From Pseudomonas antarctica (GTDB lineage Bacteria > Pseudomonadota > Gammaproteobacteria > Pseudomonadales > Pseudomonadaceae), in NCBI RefSeq assembly GCF_001647715.1, contig NZ_CP015600.1:6138001-6202000 (forward strand): DNA of 64,000 nt. The letters run 5' to 3'. Of this stretch, positions 1-8,561 are shown one piece after another. The notes below the pieces were generated by a model, which saw nothing but the letters and a program-made list of their open reading frames with translations, ran no database searches and was not told the origin of the DNA. The translations under genes and the position numbers were made by a program. Each line of letters starts with the position of its first letter. Within the stretch, counting starts at the first letter, position 1.

Positions 1-303
1 GATCTTGTGAGCCAGGGCGCGCTCAGGCAGCAGATCGAGCACGGTTTTCAGCGCGCCCGAGAACGAGGCCTTGTACACCGGCGTGGCGATGACCAGGCCG
101 TCGGCGTTGGCGACTTGCTGCAACAGATCGATAACTTTGGGGCTGTCGAAGCGGGCGTGCAGCAAGTCTTCGGCCGGGAAGTCCCGTATCTGATAACTCA
201 CGACTTCCACGCCTTTGTCTTGCAGCCACTGACGGGTTTTTTCCAGCAAGACCCCGGAGCGGGAACGCTGGCTGGGACTGCCTCCAAGTGTTACGACCAA
301 CAT
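1..303 (-). CDS. ssuE: NADPH-dependent FMN reductase SsuE, N-terminal part (cut by window edge)
   Basis: Flavin reductase that supplies FMNH2 to the alkanesulfonate monooxygenase SsuD, so that sulfonates can serve as a sulfur source; cytosolic. About 100 residues are visible. The protein starts [17 protein letters not shown], the flavodoxin-like phosphate-binding loop, and continues with [14 protein letters not shown], the conserved SsuE/NADPH-FMN reductase segment. The ATG at 303 has an AAGGAA Shine-Dalgarno 7 nt upstream. The gene runs off the left edge, where the rest of an ssu operon would be expected. The AT-rich upstream region (304-460) should hold its promoter, because a terminator at 454-479 separates it from the peroxiredoxin gene upstream. 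Confidence 0.9.
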   Translation of the reverse strand, partial: MLVVTLGGSPSQRSRSGVLLEKTRQWLQDKGVEVVSYQIRDFPAEDLLHARFDSPKVIDLLQQVANADGLVIATPVYKASFSGALKTVLDLLPERALAHKI

Positions 304-377
304 GCAGGTATTCCTTGAGCAAGTGTCGGCGGTTCGCTGTGTGCGGTGGCGCCAAGATGGGACAGACCATATCAGCT

Positions 378-397
378 GATTTATATATCTATAAATC
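378..397. promoter_or_regulatory. AT-rich inverted repeat upstream of ssuE
   Basis: GATTTAT (378-384) and ATAAATC (391-397) form perfect 7-bp arms around a 6-nt spacer, about 75 bp upstream of the ssuE start. A smaller repeat, AGATT/AATCT, lies at 434-447. The placement suits an activator or repressor site for a sulfur-starvation promoter. Which regulator binds is not visible from the sequence. Confidence 0.3.
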
Positions 398-453
398 TTA
401 TTTTTTCATTTGTTTATTCCCTAAAAATATATGAGATTTATGAATCTTCAGAC

Positions 454-479
454 GAAAAAAAAGGCCGTCGAAACGGCCT
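454..479 (-). terminator. Intrinsic terminator downstream of lsfA
   Basis: Read on the minus strand, AGGCCGT-TTCG-ACGGCCT forms a 7-bp stem closed by a UUCG tetraloop and is followed by a run of T. It lies between the peroxiredoxin gene and ssuE, so the two are probably separate transcription units. Confidence 0.8.
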
Positions 480-539
480 GAAAACCCCTGCTGTGTGAGA
501 CGGTCTACAACTTGAAACCTGTGTCCATTTGAAGTCTGC

Positions 540-606
540 TATCGCGGGCAAGCCCGGCTCCCACAGTTGACCGCATTCCCCTGTGGGAGCGGGCTTGCCC
601 GCGATA
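540..606. repeat. REPIN (two inverted REP units)
   Basis: The arms ATCGCGGGCAAGCCCGGCTC (541-560) and GAGCGGGCTTGCCCGCGAT (587-605) are near-perfect inverse copies separated by a short spacer. This is the typical Pseudomonas REP doublet. It sits just downstream of the lsfA stop codon. Confidence 0.85.
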
Positions 607-618
607 GCGGTTTCAGCC

Positions 619-1257
619 TCAGCGATTCGGCTGTGGGGTAAGCCGCAGATACGGCTTCACCGCGCGATAACCTTTCGGAAAGCGTTGCTTGATCTCTTCC
701 TCGTCCTTGAGCGACGGCACGATCACCACTTCATCGCCGTCCTGCCAGTTGGCGGGCGTGGCGACCTTGTGGCTGTCGGTCAGCTGCAGCGAGTCGATAA
801 CCCGCAGGATTTCGTGGAAGTTGCGGCCAGTGCTGGCCGGGTAGGTAATCGTCAGGCGAACCTTCTTGTTCGGGTCGATCACGAACAAGGAGCGCACGGT
901 GAGGGTGTCACTGGCGTTCGGGTGGATCAGGTCGTACAGGTCCGACACCTTGCGATCGGCATCCGCCAGGATCGGGAAGTTAACGACCGTGTTCTGGGTT
1001 TCGTTGATGTCTTCAATCCACTTGTGGTGCGAGTCCACCGGGTCTACCGACAGCGCGATAGCCTTGACGCCGCGCTTGGCGAATTCGTCCTTGAGCTTGG
1101 CGGTAAAGCCCAACTCGGTGGTGCACACCGGAGTGAAGTCCGCCGGATGGGAAAACAGCACGCCCCAGCTATCGCCCAGCCACTCATGGAAACGAATCTT
1201 GCCGGCGCTGGAATCCTGTTCGAAGTCGGGGGCGATGTCGCCCAATCTTAGGCTCAT
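619..1257 (-). CDS. lsfA: 1-Cys peroxiredoxin LsfA
   Basis: Thiol peroxidase of the Prx6 type that reduces hydrogen peroxide and organic peroxides; cytosolic. The 212-residue length is normal. The peroxidatic cysteine is Cys45 in the motif DFTPVCTTE, and it is the only cysteine in the protein, which confirms a 1-Cys mechanism. The C-terminal domain with LTPQPNR completes the family. The ATG at 1257 has AGGAGCT upstream. In Pseudomonas, LsfA is linked to sulfate starvation and is found beside ssu genes, as here. The gene ends before a REPIN and a strong terminator, so it is likely expressed alone. Confidence 0.93.
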   Translation of the reverse strand: MSLRLGDIAPDFEQDSSAGKIRFHEWLGDSWGVLFSHPADFTPVCTTELGFTAKLKDEFAKRGVKAIALSVDPVDSHHKWIEDINETQNTVVNFPILADADRKVSDLYDLIHPNASDTLTVRSLFVIDPNKKVRLTITYPASTGRNFHEILRVIDSLQLTDSHKVATPANWQDGDEVVIVPSLKDEEEIKQRFPKGYRAVKPYLRLTPQPNR

Positions 1258-1494
1258 GGTGTAGCTCCTGGTGAGTGCTTATGGAGCCTACTGTGCATGG
1301 GTTAGAGATTATTTAAAAAGAATAAATATCGCTTTATCTAGACGATAAAAGAATATTAAAAATCTGTTCATTGGACTTGGCAACGGGCAAGGATCAACAT
1401 CCGTTTCAAGGTTCGAGAAGGCCTTGAGACGCTGTAAAGAGAGGGGATTCAGGAAGGGCTTGCGGGGGTTGAGCCCGACTTGAACAGTAAAAGT

Positions 1495-1527
1495 ACCCTG
1501 CCCGGCATTGCGCCGGGCAAGGTTTTA
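1495..1527 (-). terminator. Probable terminator of the OprD-family porin gene
   Basis: On the minus strand TTGCCCGGC-GCAAT-GCCGGGCAGG forms a GC-rich hairpin just after the porin stop codon. The T-rich tract that follows is short and interrupted (GTACTTTTAC), so termination may be partial. Confidence 0.55.
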
Positions 1528-1532
1528 CACGC

Positions 1533-2876
1533 TTACAACAGCGGGATCGAGTAGCTGACGATCAGACGGTTTTCGTCTTGATCGCGGGTAGCAACGTCGG
1601 TACGCCACATTGCGTTCTTCCAAGCCACGCCAAGGTTTTTCAGCGGGCCTTGTGGAACAACGTAGGCCAGGGTGATATCGCGTTCCCACTCAGACTTGTC
1701 GCCAGCGGTGGTCTGGATATTGGTACCTTTGAGGTAAACAATACCAGCGGTCAGGCCAGGCACGCCGATTTTGGCGAAGTCATACGCGTAACGAGCTTGC
1801 CAGGTGCGCTCGCCGGCACGGGCGAACTTCTGGATTTGCATGTCGGTCGTGGTGCTGTTCGACGAACCGTCGCCTTGGTTCAGCCAAGGGAAGTCACTGT
1901 CGCCATTGGTGTACTGATAACCGCCACCAAAGGTGTGGCCATTAATCGAGTACAGACCCAGGTAGCTGTAGAGGTCGTTGTCAACCTTGCCAGCGGTAAC
2001 AGGCTTGGCACCGTCGGTGTAGTAACCCGAGGTGTAGTAGCCGGCAGTGTTGCCATTTGCGCCGTTGTCGCGGCTGCGGTAGTAACGCAGGTCACTTTTC
2101 AGCACGCCTGGGCCGATTGCCCAGTTGTGTACCAAGCCCAGGAAGTTCTGGGAGTAAAAATCTTTCAGCTCGCCGAAGTAGTACGAAGCGGTCAGATCCT
2201 TGGTGATTTTGTAGTCAGCACCAGCGTAGTAGAACTTGTTGCTGAATTTGCCGGTGTCGTAGTTGGAGCTTTTGTTAGCGCCAGCAATCGACAGATTTTC
2301 GTTGTTGCTCGAGTTACGGCCCTTGGCCGACTCGATCTGACCAGCAGTCAGGGTCAAGTCTTTGATTTCGTTAGAAACGATCTCGCCGCCCTGGAAGGTC
2401 TGAGGCAACAGGCGACCATCGTTGGTCTTGATCACCGGGTTGTTTGGCTGCAGGGTGCCAATTTTCGCTACGGTCTGGGAGATCTTGACCTTACCGGTCA
2501 CGCCCAGGCTGGCGAAATCGCTGACGGCTTTGTTGCCGTCGCTTGGGAACACAGTGCCGCCCGAAGCGGTGCCGCTGTAGTTGCCGTGGTTATCGCGGCT
2601 GGAGTCCAGGCGCATGCCGTACAGGCCGATAGCGTCAACACCAAACTGAACGGTACCTTGGGTAAAACCCGATATGAAACGCAGGTCGAAGCCTTGGCCC
2701 CATTCAGCGTTCTTGCTACGGCTGCTCGCAGTAGGAGCGCCATCGCGGTTGTCAGTGTTGATGTAAAAGTTACGCAGACCCAGAGTGGCCTTGCTGTCTT
2801 CGATGAAACCGGCGGAGTTTGCCTGTTGGGCAATCGCAGCGACAGCCACGGCCAACGCCAATGTTGACTTCTTCAT
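1533..2876 (-). CDS. OprD/OprE family outer-membrane porin
   Basis: Substrate-specific 18-strand outer-membrane channel for small carboxylates or amino acids. The 447-residue protein begins with a signal peptide (MKKSTLALAVAVAAIAQQANS, cleaved before AGFIEDSKATLGLRN). The mature N-terminus with D-S-K-x-x-L-x-x-R-N and the end SYSIPLL are hallmarks of the family. It most resembles the OprE-type members. The substrate cannot be told from sequence. It is transcribed alone, divergently from the TauA-like gene, across a 370-bp AT-rich intergenic region. Confidence 0.9.
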   Translation of the reverse strand: MKKSTLALAVAVAAIAQQANSAGFIEDSKATLGLRNFYINTDNRDGAPTASSRSKNAEWGQGFDLRFISGFTQGTVQFGVDAIGLYGMRLDSSRDNHGNYSGTASGGTVFPSDGNKAVSDFASLGVTGKVKISQTVAKIGTLQPNNPVIKTNDGRLLPQTFQGGEIVSNEIKDLTLTAGQIESAKGRNSSNNENLSIAGANKSSNYDTGKFSNKFYYAGADYKITKDLTASYYFGELKDFYSQNFLGLVHNWAIGPGVLKSDLRYYRSRDNGANGNTAGYYTSGYYTDGAKPVTAGKVDNDLYSYLGLYSINGHTFGGGYQYTNGDSDFPWLNQGDGSSNSTTTDMQIQKFARAGERTWQARYAYDFAKIGVPGLTAGIVYLKGTNIQTTAGDKSEWERDITLAYVVPQGPLKNLGVAWKNAMWRTDVATRDQDENRLIVSYSIPLL

Positions 2877-3046
2877 GTACCGCTCCTCTCATTTCTAATT
2901 TTTGTATTTCTTAGGTCTCGGGTCTGACGCCCTAGATCCACAGATGCGCGATTAGCGCCAGATAGTGACTACCAAGTCAATCGTAACTTTGTATGTCTAC
3001 TACCTTCGTCTAACCGCAGTTGATTTGGTCCCTGCAGGGTAATGAG

Positions 3047-3089
3047 TTTTTCATACACCCAAAAAGAATTGTTTCATTCTTTTTCATAC
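3047..3089. promoter_or_regulatory. Direct repeat TTTTTCATAC x2 plus inverted repeat in the porin/tauA intergenic region
   Basis: The 10-mer TTTTTCATAC occurs at 3047-3056 and again at 3080-3089, exactly 33 bp apart, which is close to three helical turns. The second copy overlaps a perfect hairpin, AAAAAGAAT (3061-3069) and ATTCTTTTT (3076-3084). The rest of the 2877-3246 gap is AT-rich and shows no gene. These repeats are the best candidate regulator sites for the divergent porin and TauA-like genes. Confidence 0.4.
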
Positions 3090-3246
3090 GATTCAGGAAT
3101 AAGGCTTTCCATGCAGCAAGCCGGTCAGCATAGACCACCTGCTCCATAAGCTAATTCCTAAATGGTATTTACTAGCCTTTTTTTAGATCGATTAGTGTTG
3201 CCGTACTGTTGCATACGTCACCCACGATCAAAAAGGCGACGCCATC

Positions 3247-4233
3247 ATGGCCAAAGGCACATCCTCCCGTCAATTTGTTACAGTTTTTGTGTCACTAATA
3301 ATTTCTTTTGGTGTCCAAGCGGCCGATTTAACCATCGGCTATCAAACCGGCATCGACCCCAGCAAAGTCCCACAGGCCGATGGCCTCTATGAAAAGGCCA
3401 TTGGCGAGAAGATTGCCTGGCGCCGATTCAGCAGTGGGCCGGAAGTCGTCACGGCTATCGCATCCGGCGATGTACAAATCGGTAACCTGGGTTCCAGCCC
3501 TCTAGCAGCGGCGGCTTCACGCAATCTACCGATCGTAGCCTTTATGGTATCGGCGCAGATCAATGCTTCTGAAGCGTTGGTGGTGCGTAATGGCAGCGGC
3601 ATCGACAAACCAGAGGATCTGGTCGGCAAAACCATCGCCACCCCCTTCGTCTCAACCTCTCATTACAGCCTGCTCGGCGCGCTGAAGCACTGGGGCCTGG
3701 ACACCCGGAAAGTCAAAGTGGTGAACCTGCAGCCCGCGGAAATTGCCGCCGCGTGGAAACGTGGTGATATCGACGGCGCCTTCGTGTGGTCACCGGCCCT
3801 GGGCGAGATCCGCAAGACCGGAAAAACCCTGACAGATGCGGCCCAAGTGGGCCAGTGGGGAGCGCCGACGTTCGAAGTGTGGGTGGCACGCAAGGATTTC
3901 GCGGAAAAACATCCTGACGTAGTGGCCAAGTTTGCCAAGGTCACGCTGGACTCTTTCGCTGACTATGCCGCCCATAAAGACGGCTGGACGGTGGACTCTG
4001 AACCGGTGCAGAAAATCGCCAAATTGACAGGTTCGAATGCCACCGATATTCCTGAGCTGTTGGCCGGCACCACTTTCCCGGATGCGCAGGTGCAGCAAAC
4101 CGATGCCCTGCTTAAAGGGGGCACGGCGAAGGCGATTGGAGAGACGGCGAAGTTTTTGAAGGAACAGGGGAAGGTTGAAGCGGTGTTGCCGGACTATTCG
4201 GCATTCGTGACCGACAAATTCGTCAACCCGTAA
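3247..4233 (+). CDS. Orphan taurine/sulfonate ABC transporter substrate-binding protein (TauA-like)
   Basis: Periplasmic binding protein of the TauA/SsuA/NitT family, 328 residues. A signal peptide ends at GVQA, before ADLTIGYQTGIDPSKVPQAD, which matches the mature start of TauA. Family features include ASGDVQIGNLGSSPLAAA and WKRGDIDGAFVWSPA, the ligand-contact loops. Normally tauA is followed by tauB, tauC and tauD. Here it is followed by a REPIN and the convergent argA, so no ATPase, permease or dioxygenase lies beside it. It may use a transporter encoded elsewhere. The ATG at 3247 has only a weak AAGG upstream. Confidence 0.85.
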   Translation: MAKGTSSRQFVTVFVSLIISFGVQAADLTIGYQTGIDPSKVPQADGLYEKAIGEKIAWRRFSSGPEVVTAIASGDVQIGNLGSSPLAAAASRNLPIVAFMVSAQINASEALVVRNGSGIDKPEDLVGKTIATPFVSTSHYSLLGALKHWGLDTRKVKVVNLQPAEIAAAWKRGDIDGAFVWSPALGEIRKTGKTLTDAAQVGQWGAPTFEVWVARKDFAEKHPDVVAKFAKVTLDSFADYAAHKDGWTVDSEPVQKIAKLTGSNATDIPELLAGTTFPDAQVQQTDALLKGGTAKAIGETAKFLKEQGKVEAVLPDYSAFVTDKFVNP

Positions 4234-4243
4234 GGCGATCAAA

Positions 4244-4331
4244 TGTGGGAGCTGGCTTGCCGGCGATGCTGGCGACTCGGTAGTTCAGATAAACCGAGGT
4301 GATGCTATCGCAGGCAAGCCAGCTCCCCCAT
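4244..4331. repeat. REPIN between convergent tauA-like gene and argA
   Basis: TGTGGGAGCTGGCTTGCC at 4244 and its inverse GGCAAGCCAGCTCCC ending at 4329 flank a spacer of about 50 bp. Confidence 0.85.
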
Positions 4332-4364
4332 GAGCCAGCTCTTTATCAGGCAGGAAGATCGGGT

Positions 4365-5663
4365 TTAGAGGGCCTTCTCGAAAATCTTCGAATTACGCTG
4401 ATAGTTGTAGAGCGAGGCCCGCGCCGAAGGCAGGCGATCCACACTGCTCGGTACAAACCCACGCTCACGGAACCAGTGGGCGGTACGCGTGGTGAGGACA
4501 AACAGCGTCTTCAAACCCTGCGCTCGGGCTCGGGTCTCGATTCGCTCCAGCAACACATCACCGCGCGCGCCGTGGCGGTATTCCGGGTTCACCGCCAGGC
4601 ATGCCAACTCACCGGCATCCGAGTCTGCGATTTGATACAGCGCCGCACAGGCGATGATCATGCCTTCGCGCTCGACCACACTGAACTGCTCGATCTCACG
4701 CTCCAGCACTTCGCGCGAACGCCGTACCAGGATGCCCTGCTCTTCCAGCGGGCTGATCAGGTCGAGCAAACCACCGACATCTTCAATCGCCGCTTCGCGT
4801 ACCAGTTCAAATTGCTCCTGGGCCACCAGCGTACCGCCGCCGTCCCGGGTAAACAGCTCGGTGAGCAGCGCGCCGTCTTCGGCGTAGCTCACGATATGGC
4901 TGCGCCCTACCCCGCCACGGCAGGCTTCGGCGGCGGCGTCCAGCAGTTCAGCCTGATAGTTGTTGCCCAGGCGTTGCAGGTGCGCCGGTACTTGCTGCGG
5001 GCGCAACTCACGGACCAGGCGACCCTGTTCGTCGATCAGGCCCAGGTCGGCGCCAAACAGCAGCAGCTTGTCGGCGCCCAGGTCGATGGCGGCGCGGGTG
5101 GCGACGTCTTCGCAGGCCAGGTTGAAGATTTCCCCGGTGGGCGAGTAACCCAACGGCGACAGCAGCACGATGGAGCGCTCGTCCAACAGACGGTTGATGC
5201 CCTTGCGGTCGACCCGGCGCACTTCGCCAGTGTGGTGGTAATCCACGCCTTCCAGCACACCGATCGGCCGCGCGGTAACCAGGTTGCCGCTGGCCACCCG
5301 CAGGCGCGAGCCTTGCATCGGCGACGAGGCCATGTCCATGGACAGGCGCGCCTCGATAGCAATACGCAGGTGGCCGACCGCGTCGATCACACACTCCAGC
5401 GTCGCGGCATCGGTGATGCGCAAGCCTTCGTGGTAAGCCGGCGTCAGGCCACGCGCCTCAAGGCGCGTTTCGATTTGTGGGCGCGAACCGTGGACCAGCA
5501 CCAGCCGCACGCCGAGGCTGTGAAGCAGCACCAGGTCGTGGACGATATTGCCGAAGTTCGGATGTTCCACACCATCGCCGGGCAGCATGACCACAAAGGT
5601 GCAGTCGCGGTGGGCGTTGATGTAAGGCGAAGCGTGACGAAGCCAATTGACGTATTCGGGCAT
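4365..5663 (-). CDS. argA: Amino-acid N-acetyltransferase (N-acetylglutamate synthase)
   Basis: First step of arginine biosynthesis: acetyl-CoA plus glutamate gives N-acetylglutamate. The 432-residue protein has the classic two-domain layout. The N-terminal amino-acid-kinase-like domain (about 1-280) holds VLVHGSRPQIE and serves for arginine feedback. The C-terminal GNAT domain (about 290-430) holds CLAVNPEYRHGARGDVLL, the acetyl-CoA pyrophosphate loop. It lies 133 bp downstream of argE on the same strand. The 5664-5796 gap shows no clear terminator, so co-transcription is possible. Confidence 0.95.
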   Translation of the reverse strand: MPEYVNWLRHASPYINAHRDCTFVVMLPGDGVEHPNFGNIVHDLVLLHSLGVRLVLVHGSRPQIETRLEARGLTPAYHEGLRITDAATLECVIDAVGHLRIAIEARLSMDMASSPMQGSRLRVASGNLVTARPIGVLEGVDYHHTGEVRRVDRKGINRLLDERSIVLLSPLGYSPTGEIFNLACEDVATRAAIDLGADKLLLFGADLGLIDEQGRLVRELRPQQVPAHLQRLGNNYQAELLDAAAEACRGGVGRSHIVSYAEDGALLTELFTRDGGGTLVAQEQFELVREAAIEDVGGLLDLISPLEEQGILVRRSREVLEREIEQFSVVEREGMIIACAALYQIADSDAGELACLAVNPEYRHGARGDVLLERIETRARAQGLKTLFVLTTRTAHWFRERGFVPSSVDRLPSARASLYNYQRNSKIFEKAL

Positions 5664-5796
5664 AACACCTGGGCCTGTAATAAAAAGCAGCCAAAAAAGG
5701 ATGAATCGTGAAAGCGCACAGCGGGCTGATGGTTATCGTCGGAACAGGCTTGGCGACACGCTCGCTCTCCTTATGTACGAATGGGCAGGGGTTAAT

Positions 5797-6945
5797 TTAT
5801 GCAGGTTTAAGGCAGTAATGTTCGATCAGTTCCCGCAATAGACGCACTGTAGGCGTCAAGCGTGACATTTCGAGGTACTCGCCCGGCTGGTGGGCACACG
5901 CAATATCACCAGGGCCAAGCACCAGGGTTTCACAACCAAGGCGCTGAAGATAAGGCGCTTCGGTGCCGAACGCTACTGCTTCGGCACGATGACCGGTCAA
6001 TCGTTCCGCAACCCGCACCAGCTCGGCGTCTTCGGCCTGCTCGAACGGCGGCACTTCGGGGAAGAGCGGCGCGTAGTCGATCTTGACTTTGTGGCGCTCG
6101 GCCAAGGGTTCGAGCTTCTGCCGGATGGCATCGCGCAGCACTTGCGGGTCCATGCCCGGCAAGGGCCGCAGGTCGAACTCGAGGGAACATTGACCGCAAA
6201 TGCGGTTGGGATTGTCGCCACCGTGGATGCAACCGAAGTTCATGGTCGGTTGCGGTACGCTGAATTGCGGGTTGCGGTACTCACGCTGCCAGGCCAGGCG
6301 CAGGCCACGCAGTTCGCCAATGGCGTCGTGCATGGCCTCGAGGGCGCTGTGGCCCAGACTTGGGTCCGACGAATGGCCGCTACGGCCGAGGATGTCGATG
6401 CGCTCCATCATCACGCCTTTATGCAGGCGGATGGGCTTGAGGCCCGTCGGCTCACCGATCACCGCCGCGCGTCCCAACGGGCGCCCGGCCTCGGCGAGCG
6501 CACGGGCGCCGGACATGGAGCTTTCTTCGTCGCAGGTAGCGAGGATCAACAACGGTTGCTTGAACGGCTGATCCAGCAATGGCAACACCGCTTCAATGGC
6601 CAGTGCGAAAAAGCCCTTCATGTCGCAGCTGCCCAATCCTACCCAGCGGCCATCAACTTCCGTCAGTTTGAGCGGGTCGGTTTTCCACAGCGCAGCGTCG
6701 TAGGGAACGGTATCACTATGACCTGCCAGCACCAGGCCGCCAGGACCGCTGCCGAAACTGGCCAGCAGGTTGAACTTGCCGGGGCTGACTTGCTGGATAT
6801 CGATGGCGAAACCCAGGTCGCCGAGCCAACTGGCGAGCAGGTCGATCACCGGGCGGTTGGTCTGGTCGAGAGACGCTTGGGTGCAACTGACAGACGGCGC
6901 GGCAATCAACGCGGCGAATTGCTCTTTCATGGACGGTAACGGCAT
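5797..6945 (-). CDS. argE: Acetylornithine deacetylase
   Basis: Zinc metallohydrolase of the M20 family that removes the acetyl group from N-acetylornithine; 382 residues from the chosen start. AGHSDTVP and CDEESSMSGA carry the metal ligands and the general-base glutamate, and FGTEAPYLQRLG and CAHQPGEY are the C-terminal family motifs. The frame is open upstream to 7062, but the ATG at 6945 has a GAGAGG Shine-Dalgarno and gives the expected N-terminus (MPLPSMKEQFAALIAAPSVS). Pseudomonads also have the ornithine acetyltransferase ArgJ, so this argE may be auxiliary; that is family knowledge, not visible here. Confidence 0.9.
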   Translation of the reverse strand: MPLPSMKEQFAALIAAPSVSCTQASLDQTNRPVIDLLASWLGDLGFAIDIQQVSPGKFNLLASFGSGPGGLVLAGHSDTVPYDAALWKTDPLKLTEVDGRWVGLGSCDMKGFFALAIEAVLPLLDQPFKQPLLILATCDEESSMSGARALAEAGRPLGRAAVIGEPTGLKPIRLHKGVMMERIDILGRSGHSSDPSLGHSALEAMHDAIGELRGLRLAWQREYRNPQFSVPQPTMNFGCIHGGDNPNRICGQCSLEFDLRPLPGMDPQVLRDAIRQKLEPLAERHKVKIDYAPLFPEVPPFEQAEDAELVRVAERLTGHRAEAVAFGTEAPYLQRLGCETLVLGPGDIACAHQPGEYLEMSRLTPTVRLLRELIEHYCLKPA

Positions 6946-7103
6946 GCGCGGCCTCTCAACTTCCCGGATGAGCCCCACTATAGAACCATCTGCACGACAC
7001 AATAAACCGTTGCGGCGCGTTGCCGGGCTCAGTCCTGTACACTGCACGACCTTGGCAGCCACACTTTTCCCCGGCTGCGCTCCCGATCCTGGATTTTCCG
7101 GCC

Positions 7104-8471
7104 ATGCAGAAAGAAACCGAAATCAAGCTCCGCGTCAGCCGCGAAACACTCGCCGCGCTGCGTGAGCACCCGCTACTGAAAAAACGCAACAAAAGTGGCT
7201 GGGAACGCCGTGAGTTGATGAACCAGTATTTCGACACCCCCGAGCGCGACCTGGCCCAGGCCAAAGTCGCCCTGCGCCTGCGCAAGGACGGTGACGAAAT
7301 CATCCAGACCCTCAAGACCCGTGGCCAGAGCGTCGCTGGCTTGTCGGAACGCAACGAGTTCAACTGGGACCTGCCCAAGGCCAAGCTCGACGTGAAGAAA
7401 CTCGACGGCGAGTGCTGGCCCGAGCAACTGGCCGAGCTGGACAAAAAGACCCTCAAGCCGATCTTCACCACCGATTTCGTGCGTGAGCGCGCTGAAATCG
7501 CCTGGGGCCGTGGCAAGGCCAAGGTGGTCATCGAAGCCGCCCTGGACCTGGGCCACGTGGTCGTGGGCAAGCAGAAAGAAGAAATCTGCGAGCTGGAACT
7601 GGAACTGCGCGAAGGTGAACCGGCTGCCCTGCTGGAACTCGCCGCCGAGCTGGCCGCCACCCTGGCGCTGATGCCCTGCGATATCAGCAAAGCCGAGCGT
7701 GGCTACCGCTTGTACGACGCCAACAGCTACTCGCTGAGCCTGCCAGCGCCGCAGATCCACGCCGAAATGCCGTTGGACGACGCCTTCGCCGCCATCATGT
7801 GGCACCTGCTGGGCAGCAGCCAGCGCCTGGCCGAACAATACCGTTTCAATGGCCACTGGCGCCTGCTGCAGGACTGGGTCGACAACCTCGGCGAACTGCG
7901 CGCCCTGATCGGCAGCCTCGGCCAGGCCGCTCCGCGTCAATCCACCAGTGAGCTGCGCAGCTCGCTGGATGCGTTGCTGGAAGACTGGCGCCCACTGGTC
8001 CAGGCCGGTGATGACGACGAAGACATTCGCAAAGCCGCGCCGGAACAATTCGCTGAAGAGCTGGAAGACGTGCGCTGGGGCTTGTTCTCGCTGAACACCT
8101 CGCGCTGGCTGCTGGCCCGCACCTGGACCACCGACCGCAACGTGCGTGGCAACCGTCAGGGCGCCGCGCAAATCACCAACTGGCTACCGCGCCTGCTGGC
8201 TGACGATGCCGTCGCCCTGCAACTGCCGCGCTACCAGCAACAACCGGAAGACCTGGCCGAGCAACTGCCGCGCATCGAGCGCATCCAGGCCTGGCTGCAC
8301 CACGCGCGCCAGGTGGTAGACATCCCGGAACTGGACCGTTTGTACGGCGAGCTGAACAAGCTGGCGCAACTGGCTAACCAGTTGATCACCGACGAATCGC
8401 TGGATGCGCGCATGCATCAGGCAATTGCGGTGTATCAGAACCGTGCCTGGAAAACGTTGCTGCGCCTGTAA
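7104..8471 (+). CDS. CYTH and CHAD domain protein, likely inorganic triphosphatase
   Basis: The N-terminal CYTH domain (about 1-200) starts MQKETEIKLRVS with the signature ExExK. It shows the alternating charged strands that line the triphosphate tunnel (for example EICELELELREGE). The C-terminal CHAD helical domain (about 225-455) carries conserved histidines and arginines thought to bind polyphosphate. The 455-residue length matches YgiF-like triphosphatases. The frame is open from 7020, but ATG 7104 gives the canonical CYTH start. It is divergent from argE and ends at a REPIN. Confidence 0.85.
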   Translation: MQKETEIKLRVSRETLAALREHPLLKKRNKSGWERRELMNQYFDTPERDLAQAKVALRLRKDGDEIIQTLKTRGQSVAGLSERNEFNWDLPKAKLDVKKLDGECWPEQLAELDKKTLKPIFTTDFVRERAEIAWGRGKAKVVIEAALDLGHVVVGKQKEEICELELELREGEPAALLELAAELAATLALMPCDISKAERGYRLYDANSYSLSLPAPQIHAEMPLDDAFAAIMWHLLGSSQRLAEQYRFNGHWRLLQDWVDNLGELRALIGSLGQAAPRQSTSELRSSLDALLEDWRPLVQAGDDDEDIRKAAPEQFAEELEDVRWGLFSLNTSRWLLARTWTTDRNVRGNRQGAAQITNWLPRLLADDAVALQLPRYQQQPEDLAEQLPRIERIQAWLHHARQVVDIPELDRLYGELNKLAQLANQLITDESLDARMHQAIAVYQNRAWKTLLRL

Positions 8472-8478
8472 TACCGCA

Positions 8479-8548
8479 ATCGCGGGCAAGCCCGCTCCCA
8501 CATTGGACTGTGTACATAATTCCCTGTGGGAGCGGGCTTGCCCGCGAT
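8479..8548. repeat. REPIN between convergent CYTH and Lrp-type genes
   Basis: ATCGCGGGCAAGCCCGCTCC and GGAGCGGGCTTGCCCGCGAT form long perfect inverted arms around a short AT-rich spacer, 8 bp after the CYTH stop codon. Confidence 0.88.
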
Positions 8549-8561
8549 GAGGCAGGCCCTG

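Noticed and set aside
1578..2867. Long open frame of 429 codons antisense to the porin gene
   Set aside because: It has no recognisable domain, and the porin on the other strand has a signal peptide and all family motifs. Long antisense frames are common in GC-rich DNA.
4299..5711. Open frame of 470 codons antisense to argA
   Set aside because: Shadow of argA; its sequence is rich in His, Gln and Arg with no domain pattern, and it starts inside a REPIN.
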